Assembly: GCA_021794855.1 (NCBI GenBank) | Contig: JAJYPZ010000094.1 | Coordinates: 1-5,739, forward strand | Source: Pseudomonadota bacterium | GTDB lineage: Bacteria > Pseudomonadota > Gammaproteobacteria > Burkholderiales > Sulfuriferulaceae | Reading direction: 5' to 3' | DNA length: 5,739 nucleotides | Shown here: positions 1 to 5,739 of the stretch, in pieces | Numbering within the stretch: the stretch's first letter is position 1 | Layout of the letters: each line of letters starts with the position of its first letter | Position numbers and translations under genes: made by a program | Notes under the pieces: model-generated | What the model was told of the DNA's origin: nothing | The model's database searches: none | The model's input: the letters and a program-made list of their open reading frames with translations, nothing else

Positions 1-588
1 GATTTCAAATACATCGCGCATGACTGCGGCAATGAACGGAATGACCATAATGGCAAGTATCAAACCCGCGGTCAGTATTCCTATGCCCATGGGCGCGCCC
101 TGAAACAAAAACCCCAGACCGGGCAGTGTGCCGAGATGATCGATCAGCCAAGGTTCGACATTGTCGCCAAAAAACGGTGCGAATACAAATAAACCCCACA
201 TGCCGTAAATTATGCTGGGTATTCCGGCCAGCAATTCAATGGCAATGCCGAGCGGCCGTTTTAGCCAGGCTGGCGAAAGTTCGGTCAGAAACAGGGCGAT
301 GCCGAAGCTGATCGGGACGCCGACCAGCAGAGCGATAACGGATGTTACCAGCGTACCGACTACTGGAACGAGTGCTCCGAATTTCTGCGTAACCGGGTTC
401 CATGCCGTACTGGTAATAAAAGAAAAGCCGAATTCCTTGATGCTGGGAAGGCTGCCCAGGATCAGGGAAATGATGATGCTTAACAATAATGCGAAAACAA
501 TGAATGCAAATAGTCTCGTCGCATTGACAAATAATGTGTCTTGCAATGCGAACCGTTTGCTGCGTTGTTCCGAAAGGGAAATCTTCAT
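1..588 (-). CDS. pstC: Phosphate ABC transporter permease PstC, N-terminal part (3' end beyond the window)
   Basis: PstC is one of the two inner-membrane permease subunits of the PstSCAB phosphate importer. It takes phosphate from periplasmic PstS and pairs with PstA above the PstB ATPase. The frame is open for 196 codons from ATG (586-588) to the window edge, against about 310-330 residues for the family. Visible features are a first membrane segment at about 26-46, a periplasmic stretch with the family pattern KEFGFSFITSTAWNPV (51-66), further membrane segments at about 72-101 and 165-187, and the hallmark ELLAGIPSIIYGMWGLF (118-134). The EAA-type loop that contacts the ATPase begins at about 188 (AAVMRDVFE). 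An in-frame TAG lies about 40 bases upstream, so the ATG is the only reasonable start. No Shine-Dalgarno lies close to it. It follows pstS by 86 bp; pstA and pstB presumably continue to the left, which is inference. Confidence 0.96.
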   Translation of the reverse strand, partial: MKISLSEQRSKRFALQDTLFVNATRLFAFIVFALLLSIIISLILGSLPSIKEFGFSFITSTAWNPVTQKFGALVPVVGTLVTSVIALLVGVPISFGIALFLTELSPAWLKRPLGIAIELLAGIPSIIYGMWGLFVFAPFFGDNVEPWLIDHLGTLPGLGFLFQGAPMGIGILTAGLILAIMVIPFIAAVMRDVFEI

Positions 589-606
589 AATTTTATATGC
601 AGCATA

Positions 607-634
607 AGTATAGAAGGGAGGTCCCTTCTATACT
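607..634 (-). other. Strong intercistronic hairpin between pstS and pstC
   Basis: This is a perfect inverted repeat with 13-bp arms (AGTATAGAAGGGA and its complement) around a 2-base centre. In the minus-strand transcript it folds as a 12-bp stem with a 4-base ACCT loop, and the stem ends 18 bases before the pstC ATG. No U-run follows, so it does not look like an intrinsic terminator. Stem-loops between a binding-protein gene and its permease gene often protect the upstream message from 3' exonucleases and leave more of the binding protein. That role here is inferred. The 5' arm holds the only purine-rich SD-like stretch near pstC, buried in the stem. Confidence 0.8.
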
Positions 635-639
635 AGTTG

Positions 640-655
640 GTAATTTCAAAATTAC
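640..655 (-). repeat. Second inverted repeat just after pstS
   Basis: This is a perfect inverted repeat with 7-bp A/T-rich arms (GTAATTT / AAATTAC) around a 2-base centre. It starts 19 bases past the pstS stop codon. As RNA it would make only a weak 6-bp stem. Together with the stronger hairpin next to it, most of the pstS-pstC gap is occupied by dyad symmetry. It could be part of an mRNA-stabilising structure or chance A/T symmetry; the sequence alone does not decide. Confidence 0.5.
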
Positions 656-674
656 AGACTAAGCGACACAGCAA

Positions 675-1727
675 TTACCAGATGGCTTTTCCGCTAGTAT
701 CTTTAATCGTGCTTGCCCACGTAGCTTCGATTAACTTGATTACGTTTTTTGGTAATGTCACATAATCCAGGCTTTCGGCAATTTTGTCGCCGTTATGATA
801 AGCCCAATCGAAAAATTTCAGTACTGCCTTTGCACGCTCAGGATTGGATTCCGTTTTATGCATCAGGATGAACGTTGCTCCGGTAATAGGCCAGCTTTCT
901 TTCCCGGCTTCATTCGTCAGTATTTCGTAAAAATTGCTTACGTGCGTCCAGTCTGCGCCTGCTGCTGCAGCCTGAATGTTTTTGGCGAAGGGCGTGACAA
1001 ACTGTCCTTCCTTATTTTGCATTAAAGTATAAGCCATTTTATTCTGCTTGGCATAGGCATATTCAACATAGCCGATAGAACCTTTGATACGCTGCACGAA
1101 AGAGGCTACCCCTTCGTTACCCTTGCCGCCGACTCCTGCTGGCCACGCGACCGAAGTATCGGCGCCGACTTTCGATTTCCATTCGGGGCTGATTTTGGAG
1201 AGATAGTTGGTGAAGATGAAGGTCGTACCGGAACCGTCCGAGCGATGTACCACGGTAATGCGGGACGAAGGCAGATGCAGTCCTTTATTCAGGGCGGCGA
1301 TTTCAGGATTGTTCCAGGTTTGTACTTTCCCCAGATAGATATCGGCCAGTGTCTTGCCATCAAGATGCAGTTTGCCCGGACCAATACCGGGGACATTGAC
1401 GACCGGAACGTCGCAACCGATTACGGTCGGGAATTGCATCAGGCCGTTTTTTTCAAGCACGTCGGGAGCCAGCGGCATATCGGTCGCACCGAAATCAACC
1501 GTACTCGCCTTGATTTGTGCGATACCTCCGCCGGAGCCTATGGACTGGTAGTTGAGATTGAGTCCGGATTGGGCTTTGTATGCTTCGGCCCATTTCGCAT
1601 AAATAGGATATGCGAAGGTCGACCCCGCGCCTGTGATTTCAGCGGCAGTGCTATTGGCAGCCATTGCACATCCGGTACTTAACAATAAAACGGCAGCAAG
1701 ATTGCGGGTGATTTTTTTGGTATGCAT
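675..1727 (-). CDS. pstS: Periplasmic phosphate-binding protein PstS
   Basis: PstS captures inorganic phosphate in the periplasm and delivers it to PstCAB; it is normally induced by phosphate starvation. The product is 350 aa (E. coli precursor 346) and aligns end to end with E. coli PstS. The phosphate ligands are all present: T37 and F38 in GAGSTF, S65 in GSGGG, D83 in DFGATD, and R162, D164, S166, G167 and T168 in HRSDGSGTTF. The C-terminal FFDWAY and IKDTSGK patterns are also typical. Residues 1-23 form a Sec signal peptide (basic MHTKK start, hydrophobic 10-18, AMA cleavage site; cleavage near 28-29 is an alternative). C20 sits in a poor lipobox (STGC), so a lipoprotein is unlikely but possible. 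An upstream in-frame ATG at 1769 would add 14 non-signal residues; the ATG at 1727 is preferred because GGAGA precedes it and the signal peptide then starts properly. Confidence 0.97.
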   Translation of the reverse strand: MHTKKITRNLAAVLLLSTGCAMAANSTAAEITGAGSTFAYPIYAKWAEAYKAQSGLNLNYQSIGSGGGIAQIKASTVDFGATDMPLAPDVLEKNGLMQFPTVIGCDVPVVNVPGIGPGKLHLDGKTLADIYLGKVQTWNNPEIAALNKGLHLPSSRITVVHRSDGSGTTFIFTNYLSKISPEWKSKVGADTSVAWPAGVGGKGNEGVASFVQRIKGSIGYVEYAYAKQNKMAYTLMQNKEGQFVTPFAKNIQAAAAGADWTHVSNFYEILTNEAGKESWPITGATFILMHKTESNPERAKAVLKFFDWAYHNGDKIAESLDYVTLPKNVIKLIEATWASTIKDTSGKAIW

Positions 1728-1737
1728 AGTCTTTGAA

Positions 1738-1742
1738 TCTCC
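1738..1742 (-). promoter_or_regulatory. Shine-Dalgarno of pstS
   Basis: GGAGA on the minus strand, 10 bases before the ATG at 1727. It decides in favour of this start over the in-frame ATG at 1769. Confidence 0.7.
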
Positions 1743-1842
1743 GTGTGATGGTGGGAAATATGTCAGCAAGCGGGGGTGTCCAGGATAGCTATTAATATTT
1801 TTATGTTGCAGGCAGCCGTTTTAGCCCTGAACGCTGCACCCT

Positions 1843-1887
1843 ATCTTAACGGAATAATATTACATAAATATGACAAATTTATGATAA
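1843..1887 (-). promoter_or_regulatory. Pho box and promoter of the pst operon
   Basis: On the minus strand, TTATCAT (1881-1887), AAAT, TTGTCAT (1870-1876) matches the PhoB site layout of two 7-base repeats (consensus CTGTCAT) separated by 4 A/T-rich bases; the matches are 5/7 and 6/7. A third half-site, ATGTAAT (1859-1865, 5/7), follows in the same 11-base phase. In PhoB-activated promoters the box replaces the -35 element and a -10 lies about 10 bases downstream. Two hexamers fit: TATTAT (1854-1859), 10 bases past the two-repeat box, and TAAGAT (1843-1848), 10 bases past the third half-site. Either gives a pstS leader of roughly 110-120 bases. The position ahead of pstS makes phosphate-starvation control by PhoR-PhoB the obvious reading. 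No other gene lies between this site and pstS. Confidence 0.82.
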
Positions 1888-1925
1888 GCCCACAAGATGA
1901 TGATCGATGCATTTCAAGCTCAGGA

Positions 1926-1955
1926 TTGACCTGAGAGGGGAGATGTGTGTACTAT
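1926..1955 (+). promoter_or_regulatory. Putative sigma70 promoter of tpiA
   Basis: TTGACC (1926-1931) and TACTAT (1950-1955) are separated by 18 bases and point toward tpiA, giving a leader of only about 20 bases. An inverted repeat CTCAGG-5-CCTGAG (1919-1935) covers the -35 hexamer and could be an operator, though 6-bp arms occur by chance. The match is moderate and untested. Confidence 0.5.
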
Positions 1956-1983
1956 CTAGGGATTTGAATGCTGGGGCAAAAGA

Positions 1984-2739
1984 ATGCGGCAAAAAATAGT
2001 CGCCGGAAACTGGAAAATGCACGGTACTCGAGCGCAAAATCAAAGCTTGCTCGAACAGCTGCGACGGGATTTGGCCGGCCAGCAGGGTGCGGTTTTTGCA
2101 GTTTGTGTGCCCGCGCCGTACCTGGCTCAAACGCAAGAAATATTGGCGGGATCTAATATTGCCTGGGGCGCGCAGACGATGTGCAAACACCAGGAAGGGG
2201 CTTACACCGGGGAGATCTCGGCAGCAATGCTACTCGATTTCGGCTGTCGTTATGTCATAGTCGGTCATTCAGAACGGCGTGCGCTGTTCGGAGAAACCGA
2301 TGCAAGAGTGGCTGGAATCTTTGCCCGGGCCTTGTCGTCCGGACTGACACCTATATTGTGCGTCGGTGAAACGCTGGCTGAACGCGAAGCAGGGCAGGCG
2401 GAGAATGTAATTGCACGGCAACTGGATGCAGTACTTGCTGTCTCTGGTATCGCCGGTTTTGCCCATGCCGTTGTCGCTTACGAACCGGTGTGGGCGATCG
2501 GCACCGGTAAAACGGCGAGCCCTGAACAGGCGCAAGCTGTGCATGCGTTTATACGTAATAAAATGGCTGCGCTGGATGCGGTTGTCGCCGAAAATCTGGT
2601 AATACAATACGGTGGCAGCGTTAAACCCGGCAATGCGGAAGAATTGTTTGCCCAAGCAGATATCGATGGCGGACTGGTCGGTGGCGCCTCATTGATGGCG
2701 GAAGAATTCGTCGCTATATGCAAAGCCGCTCTCTCTTGA
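1984..2739 (+). CDS. tpiA: Triosephosphate isomerase
   Basis: This cytoplasmic enzyme interconverts dihydroxyacetone phosphate and glyceraldehyde 3-phosphate in glycolysis, gluconeogenesis and carbon-fixation cycles. It is a single TIM barrel of 251 aa, the usual length. The active-site residues are present: N9 and K11 in AGNWKM, the electrophile H95 in IVGHSERR, and the general base E167 in AYEPVWAIGTGK, with the mobile loop 6 at about 167-177. The phosphate-binding stretches QYGGSVKP (208-215) and GGLVGGASL (229-237) are intact. The ATG at 1984 starts directly at the conserved first strand (MRQKIVAGNW). A TAG closes the frame at 1957-1959, and a modest GGGG lies 7 bases upstream as a ribosome site. 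secG follows after 25 bp, so co-transcription is likely. The gene is divergent from pstS. Confidence 0.98.
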   Translation: MRQKIVAGNWKMHGTRAQNQSLLEQLRRDLAGQQGAVFAVCVPAPYLAQTQEILAGSNIAWGAQTMCKHQEGAYTGEISAAMLLDFGCRYVIVGHSERRALFGETDARVAGIFARALSSGLTPILCVGETLAEREAGQAENVIARQLDAVLAVSGIAGFAHAVVAYEPVWAIGTGKTASPEQAQAVHAFIRNKMAALDAVVAENLVIQYGGSVKPGNAEELFAQADIDGGLVGGASLMAEEFVAICKAALS

Positions 2740-2751
2740 ACAGGCTGCTTT

Positions 2752-2757
2752 AAAGGA
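2752..2757 (+). promoter_or_regulatory. Shine-Dalgarno that fixes the TTG start of secG
   Basis: AAAGGA lies 7 bases before TTG (2765-2767). This is ideal spacing and supports the non-ATG start of secG. Confidence 0.75.
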
Positions 2758-2764
2758 TTAAAAT

Positions 2765-3142
2765 TTGGAAACGTTCATTTTGGTGTTGCATCTGTTATTT
2801 GCGGTATCCGTTATCGTTCTCGTGCTGTTGCAGCAGGGCAAGGGTGCGGATATGGGCGCATCATTCGGCAGCGGTGCGTCGGGCAGTCTGTTCGGATCGT
2901 CGGGCTCGGCAAATTTTTTGAGTCGAACTACCGCGATCCTGGCCGGGCTGTTTTTTGTGACCAGTCTGATATTGACGTATTTTACCGGGCATCAGAATAA
3001 ATCCCTTGGTGTAATGCAGGGACGGCAGCAAATATCTATAACAAAACCTGTAAAACCTGCGGGTACCGCTATACCGGTAGCGCCTAAGGGTTATGCAGTT
3101 CCAGGCGACTCCGGGTCAAAAGCCGGGGAGATTCCTAAATAA
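2765..3142 (+). CDS. secG: Preprotein translocase subunit SecG
   Basis: SecG is the small accessory subunit of the SecYEG channel in the inner membrane and helps SecA-driven protein export. The product is 125 aa with two membrane segments (about 3-22 and 55-73). Between them is the family signature: LLQQGKGADMGASFG (21-35), the Gly/Ser-rich GSLFGSSGSANF (40-51), then LSRTTAILA (52-60). After the second segment comes a Pro/Lys/Gly-rich tail (about 74-125), longer than in the 110-residue E. coli protein but common in betaproteobacteria. The start is TTG, supported by AAAGGA 7 bases upstream and by the hydrophobic segment starting at once; no in-frame ATG occurs before residue 30, inside the conserved loop. 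It sits 25 bp after tpiA and 46 bp before a tRNA-Leu gene. Confidence 0.95.
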   Translation: METFILVLHLLFAVSVIVLVLLQQGKGADMGASFGSGASGSLFGSSGSANFLSRTTAILAGLFFVTSLILTYFTGHQNKSLGVMQGRQQISITKPVKPAGTAIPVAPKGYAVPGDSGSKAGEIPK

Positions 3143-3157
3143 AGGGGTAGTTGCCAT

Positions 3158-3180
3158 GGGACGGATTATCAATTCGTCCC
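3158..3180 (+). other. Small hairpin between secG and tRNA-Leu
   Basis: GGGACGGA (3158-3165) pairs with TTCGTCCC (3173-3180) as an 8-bp stem with one G-U pair and a 7-base loop. It begins 15 bases after the secG stop and ends 8 bases before the mature 5' end of the tRNA. The bases after it (GTCTATAG) are not a U-run, so an intrinsic terminator is unlikely. A 3' end protector for the tpiA-secG message or a processing landmark for the tRNA precursor are possible roles, both inferred. Confidence 0.5.
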
Positions 3181-3188
3181 GTCTATAG

Positions 3189-3274
3189 GCCGACGTGGTG
3201 AAATTGGTAGACACGCTATCTTGAGGGGGTAGTGGCGTAATGCTGTGCGAGTTCGAGTCTCGCCGTCGGCACCA
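3189..3274 (+). tRNA. leuU: tRNA-Leu, anticodon GAG, with encoded CCA
   Basis: All arms can be folded by eye. The acceptor GCCGACG (3189-3195) pairs with CGTCGGC (3264-3270), followed by discriminator A and CCA (3272-3274). The D-arm has GTG/CAC with GGT in the loop. The anticodon stem CTATC/GGTAG (one G-U pair) carries the loop TTGAGGG with anticodon GAG at 3223-3225. A long class II variable arm follows (3233-3246), then the T-arm GCGAG/CTCGC with loop TTCGAGT. The long variable arm, GAG anticodon and A73 identify a leucine tRNA reading CUC and CUU. It resembles E. coli leuU, which also lies next to secG. No separate promoter or strong terminator is visible, so it may be processed from the tpiA-secG transcript. 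Confidence 0.97.
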
Positions 3275-3358
3275 AATACAGAAAATTATCGTTCCCGCCG
3301 GAAGGTGAGGATGCAATGCTTATTCAGACCTTTGTTTAATTAATTGACGGAGGTACGG

Positions 3359-3376
3359 GTTTGATTTGTTTGATTT
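3359..3376 (+). repeat. Two tandem 9-bp units upstream of nuoA
   Basis: GTTTGATTT occurs twice in direct tandem, followed by a degenerate T-rich stretch. It lies 20 bases upstream of the putative nuo -35 hexamer. It might be an A/T-rich upstream element or chance. Nothing else recognisable is seen between the tRNA end (3274) and 3395. Confidence 0.35.
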
Positions 3377-3395
3377 CTTTATTTAATCATTGAGC

Positions 3396-3425
3396 TTGAC
3401 GCAGTGCTTTTAAGGCAATTACACT
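3396..3425 (+). promoter_or_regulatory. Putative sigma70 promoter of the nuo operon
   Basis: TTGACG (3396-3401) and TACACT (3420-3425) are separated by 18 bases. Transcription would start near 3432 and leave a leader of about 35-40 bases before nuoA. The -35 is a 5/6 match to consensus. It is the best promoter candidate in the tRNA-nuoA gap; read-through from the tRNA unit is also possible since no terminator is visible. Confidence 0.6.
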
Positions 3426-3468
3426 GAACGGCTGATGTCCATGAAGAATGGGTTTGGAGGGTGTATTC

Positions 3469-3825
3469 ATGCTTGATAATTATTTTCCCGTATTGCTGTT
3501 TGTGCTGGTCGGGTTGCTGGTTGGTGCAGGCCCGATGCTTATGGGCTGGCTTCTGGCGCCCAACCACCCCGACAGTGAAAAATTATCGCCGTACGAATGC
3601 GGATTCGAAGCGTTTGAGGACGCTCGCATGAAATTCGACGTCAGGTATTATCTGGTAGCGATACTGTTCATTTTGTTTGATCTTGAAATTGCATTTTTGT
3701 TCCCGTGGGCTATCGTTTTGGGAAAAATCGGATTGTTCGGATATTTGGCAATGGTCTTGTTTCTCGCTATTTTGGTTGTGGGATTCATTTACGAGTGGAT
3801 GAAAGGAGCGCTGGAATGGGAATAG
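3469..3825 (+). CDS. nuoA: NADH-quinone oxidoreductase subunit A
   Basis: NuoA is a small membrane subunit of respiratory complex I, located where the quinone site meets the membrane arm. The product is 118 aa with three membrane segments (about 5-28, 60-82 and 88-108). Between the first two runs the family signature [21 protein letters not shown] (starting at 41), including the conserved loop cysteine C44, and then [14 protein letters not shown] (67-80) with membrane-embedded acidic residues D71 and E73. The start at 3469 is chosen because GGAGG lies 8 bases upstream; an in-frame ATG at 3448 would add seven residues containing that ribosome site and has poor support itself. It is the first gene of the nuo operon and overlaps nuoB by 10 bp, which suggests translational coupling. 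Confidence 0.97.
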   Translation: MLDNYFPVLLFVLVGLLVGAGPMLMGWLLAPNHPDSEKLSPYECGFEAFEDARMKFDVRYYLVAILFILFDLEIAFLFPWAIVLGKIGLFGYLAMVLFLAILVVGFIYEWMKGALEWE

Positions 3826-4292
3826 AAGGCGTTTTGGAGCAGGGTTTCGTCACGACTACGGCAGACAAGCTGATCAACTGGACGCGCACCGGATCGTTGT
3901 GGCCGATGACGTTCGGTCTGGCGTGCTGCGCTGTAGAGATGATGCAGGCTGGCGCCGCACGCTATGATCTGGATCGTTTCGGAGTCGTGTTTCGTCCTAG
4001 CCCCCGGCAGTCCGACGTGATGATCGTAGCCGGCACATTGTGCAATAAAATGGCGCCGGCACTGCGCAAGGTCTACGACCAGATGGCAGAACCTCGCTGG
4101 GTAATTTCCATGGGTTCGTGCGCCAACGGCGGCGGATATTATCATTATTCCTACTCGGTAGTGCGCGGCTGCGACCGCATTGTGCCGGTCGATATTTATG
4201 TGCCCGGGTGTCCTCCTACCGCTGAAGCCTTGCTGTACGGAATTATCCAGTTGCAAAACAAGATCAAGCGGACCAATACCATTGCGCGTTAA
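3816..4292 (+). CDS. nuoB: NADH-quinone oxidoreductase subunit B (N2 cluster subunit)
   Basis: NuoB carries the terminal [4Fe-4S] cluster N2, which passes electrons to ubiquinone in complex I. The product is 158 aa. The four cluster ligands are the adjacent C37-C38 in [11 protein letters not shown]102 in MGSCANGGG and C132 in VPGCPPT, with the spacing known from bovine PSST. Other family patterns are [20 protein letters not shown] (55-74) and [13 protein letters not shown] (108-120), which read as the betaproteobacterial form. The ATG at 3816 has AAGGAG 7 bases upstream, inside the end of nuoA. The frame is open further upstream (to an ATG at 3705), but that part is out-of-frame nuoA sequence. 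The gene ends 19 bp before nuoC. Confidence 0.98.
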   Translation: MGIEGVLEQGFVTTTADKLINWTRTGSLWPMTFGLACCAVEMMQAGAARYDLDRFGVVFRPSPRQSDVMIVAGTLCNKMAPALRKVYDQMAEPRWVISMGSCANGGGYYHYSYSVVRGCDRIVPVDIYVPGCPPTAEALLYGIIQLQNKIKRTNTIAR

Positions 4293-4315
4293 TGATTATG
4301 AGCGGATTGTCATGA
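4292..4315 (+). other. Seven-codon mini-ORF bridging nuoB and nuoC
   Basis: An ATG at 4292-4294 shares its A with the nuoB stop (TAATG). It reads MIMSGLS and stops with TGA at 4313-4315, overlapping the nuoC start (ATGA at 4312-4315). It is in a different frame from nuoC. If translated it would carry ribosomes from nuoB to nuoC, whose own Shine-Dalgarno is weak. There is no direct evidence of translation and a short ORF like this may be chance. Confidence 0.3.
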
Positions 4316-4911
4316 ATGAATCGTTGGAAGGATTATCGGTTTCCCTGTTGACGGCCTTGGGTGCGAAAATGGTTCGCCAGACCAATGCGCTGGATGAATT
4401 GACGATAGAAGTAAAAGCGGCGGATTTGATCGACGTAATGCTGATATTGCGCGATCATCCCGGCTTGCGTTTCGATCAGTTGATGGATCTCTGCGGAATG
4501 GATTATTCCGATTACAGGCAAGGCGAATGGGAAGGTTTGCGTTTTGCTGCGGTTTATCATCTGCTTTCCATAGCCAAAAATCGACGCGTCCGGGTACGCG
4601 TATTTGCTGCGGATGATGATTTCCCGGTACTGTCCAGCGTCACCGCAATTTGGTCGGCGGCTAACTGGTACGAGCGCGAGGCGTTCGATCTGTACGGCAT
4701 CGTATTCGACGGGCATCCGGACTTGCGCCGGATATTGACTGATTACGGCTTTGTAGGGCACCCTTTCCGCAAGGATTTTCCTTTGTCGGGTAATGTCGAG
4801 ATGCGTTATGACCCGGAACAGCAGCGCGTCATCTATCAGCCGGTAAGTATAGAGCCGCGGGAAATCACTCCGCGGATTGTGAGAGAAGCGAATTATGGAG
4901 AACGCGCGTAA
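4312..4911 (+). CDS. nuoC: NADH-quinone oxidoreductase subunit C (30 kDa subunit)
   Basis: NuoC is a peripheral-arm subunit of complex I that packs against NuoD and NuoB and holds the Q-module together; it has no cofactor. The product is 199 aa, the usual size for a stand-alone NuoC, whereas E. coli has it fused to NuoD. The signature of the 30 kDa family is clear: [22 protein letters not shown] (from 119) continuing to [20 protein letters not shown] (141-160). [12 protein letters not shown] (54-65) is also typical. The ATG at 4312 is chosen because it is the first in-frame start after nuoB; the frame is open further upstream only through nuoB in another phase. The ribosome site is weak (AGCGGA at 4301-4306). 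The stop overlaps the nuoD ATG as TAATG. Confidence 0.97.
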   Translation: MNESLEGLSVSLLTALGAKMVRQTNALDELTIEVKAADLIDVMLILRDHPGLRFDQLMDLCGMDYSDYRQGEWEGLRFAAVYHLLSIAKNRRVRVRVFAADDDFPVLSSVTAIWSAANWYEREAFDLYGIVFDGHPDLRRILTDYGFVGHPFRKDFPLSGNVEMRYDPEQQRVIYQPVSIEPREITPRIVREANYGERA

Positions 4912-5739
4912 TGGCCGAGATTCGTAATTACACCATGAACTTCGGTCCGCAGCATCCGGCTGCCCACGGCGTATTGCGTCTGGTGCTGGAACTGGACGGC
5001 GAAGTGATAGAGCGCGCCGATCCGCACATCGGCCTGTTGCACCGGGCTACCGAGAAACTGGCCGAGAACAAAACCTTTATCCAGTCTTTGCCTTATATGG
5101 ATCGGCTGGACTACGTTTCGATGATGAGCAACGAACATGCTTACGTCATGGCAATAGAAAAGCTGGCCGGCCTGGCTGTACCGTTGCGGGCGCAATACAT
5201 ACGGGTGCTGTTCGATGAAATCACTCGAATCCTGAACCATCTGTTGTGGCTCGGCGCTCATGCGCTGGATATCGGAGCCATGACGGTGTTTTTGTATGCA
5301 TTCCGCGAGCGCGAAGACTTGATGGATTGCTACGAGGCGGTTTCCGGAGCGCGCATGCATGCCGCCTATTACCGTCCGGGAGGCGTTTATCGCGATTTGC
5401 CGGACAATATGCCGCAATATCAGGCGTCCAAGATTCATAACGCAGCGGCGATACGCGATATGAATGCAAATCGTCAGGGTTCGCTGCTGGACTTTATTGC
5501 CGATTTTGCGACGCGTTTCGATGGCTATGTCGATGAATACGAAACCTTGCTGACCGACAACCGGATATGGAAACAACGTACGGTGGGGATAGGCGTGGTA
5601 TCGCCGGAACGTGCGCTGGCTATGGGTTTTAGCGGGCCTATGCTGCGCGGCTCGGGGATAGAATGGGATTTGCGAAAAAAACAGCCTTATGCCTTCTACG
5701 ACAAATTGGATTTCGATATTCCTGTCGGCGTAAATGGCG
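4911..5739 (+). CDS. nuoD: NADH-quinone oxidoreductase subunit D (49 kDa subunit), 3' end beyond the window
   Basis: NuoD forms most of the ubiquinone-binding pocket of complex I, facing cluster N2 of NuoB. The window holds 276 codons of about 417. [16 protein letters not shown] (9-24) contains H19, and [12 protein letters not shown] (61-72) contains Y68. By spacing (49 residues) these match the bovine quinone-headgroup ligands His59 and Tyr108. Further family stretches are [16 protein letters not shown] (39-54), [21 protein letters not shown] (from 100), [20 protein letters not shown] (131-150) and [12 protein letters not shown] (about 247-258). The ATG at 4911 shares a base with the nuoC stop and has GGAG 10 bases upstream, so coupling to nuoC is likely. 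The frame is uninterrupted to the window end; nuoE and later genes presumably follow, which is inference. Confidence 0.97.
   Translation, partial: MAEIRNYTMNFGPQHPAAHGVLRLVLELDGEVIERADPHIGLLHRATEKLAENKTFIQSLPYMDRLDYVSMMSNEHAYVMAIEKLAGLAVPLRAQYIRVLFDEITRILNHLLWLGAHALDIGAMTVFLYAFREREDLMDCYEAVSGARMHAAYYRPGGVYRDLPDNMPQYQASKIHNAAAIRDMNANRQGSLLDFIADFATRFDGYVDEYETLLTDNRIWKQRTVGIGVVSPERALAMGFSGPMLRGSGIEWDLRKKQPYAFYDKLDFDIPVGVNG

Noticed and set aside
212..607. Plus-strand 131-codon open frame opposite pstC
   Set aside because: It is antisense to an unambiguous PstC sequence, shows no recognisable domain and has low-complexity composition from the reverse complement of membrane codons.
607..634. Intrinsic terminator after pstS
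   Set aside because: The stem is strong but neither strand has a following U-run, so Rho-independent termination is not supported; treated as an intercistronic hairpin.
1657..1671. Lipoprotein lipobox in the PstS signal peptide (Cys at residue 20)
   Set aside because: The bases around the cysteine give STGC, lacking the Leu/Val/Ile expected at -3; AMA just after it is a normal signal peptidase I site.
1728..1769. N-terminal 14-residue extension of PstS from the ATG at 1769
   Set aside because: It would place polar, proline-containing residues before the signal peptide, and the good GGAGA sits before the ATG at 1727.
3311..3343. Ten-codon ORF (MQCLFRPLFN) after the tRNA with GGAAGG just upstream
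   Set aside because: Far too short to judge and in a non-coding A/T-rich stretch; no motif, signal or partner gene. A chance ATG behind a purine-rich run is the simpler reading.
3344..3374. Second promoter candidate upstream of nuoA (TTGACG at 3344-3349)
   Set aside because: The -35 is good, but the best -10 (TTTGAT at 3369-3374) has 19-base spacing and a poor match. The candidate at 3396-3425 is better and closer.
4893..5576. Minus-strand 227-codon open frame opposite nuoD
   Set aside because: It lies antisense to conserved nuoD codons; the translation is rich in His, Gln and Arg with no family pattern, typical of a shadow frame.

Overview
The window is a chromosomal housekeeping segment from a Gram-negative proteobacterium, most likely a betaproteobacterium (a Nitrosomonadales-type lineage is a guess). 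The reasons are separate nuoC and nuoD genes (fused in E. coli), a short 118-residue NuoA, a NuoB that reads like the betaproteobacterial form, and the order tpiA-secG-tRNA-Leu(GAG)-nuoABCD, which is common in that class. No mobile element, CRISPR array, integrase or compositionally foreign block is visible.

Left part, minus strand (1-1887): the start of a high-affinity phosphate uptake (Pst) operon. pstS (periplasmic phosphate-binding protein) is followed by the N-terminal 196 codons of pstC (membrane permease), cut by the window edge. A good PhoB-binding site (Pho box) with three 11-bp-phased half-sites lies about 130-160 bp upstream of pstS. Two near-perfect inverted repeats fill the 86-bp pstS-pstC gap and probably set the ratio of binding protein to permease.

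Middle, plus strand (1926-3274): tpiA (triosephosphate isomerase), secG (SecYEG translocon subunit, TTG start) and a complete tRNA-Leu with anticodon GAG and encoded CCA. They are close enough to be one transcript. A small hairpin lies just ahead of the tRNA. The 1888-1983 stretch between the divergent pstS and tpiA units holds the putative tpiA promoter.

Right part, plus strand (3396-5739): a sigma70-like promoter and the first four genes of the respiratory complex I operon, nuoA, nuoB, nuoC and nuoD (276 codons, cut by the window edge). The genes overlap or nearly touch (10-bp overlap nuoA/nuoB, 19-bp gap nuoB/nuoC, TAATG junction nuoC/nuoD). NuoB, NuoC and NuoD form the Q-module next to the membrane subunit NuoA.

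I found no new biological system. The points most worth a second look are regulatory: the three-half-site Pho box, the pstS-pstC hairpins with no visible Shine-Dalgarno for pstC, and a seven-codon mini-ORF that links nuoB to nuoC through stop-start overlaps on both sides.
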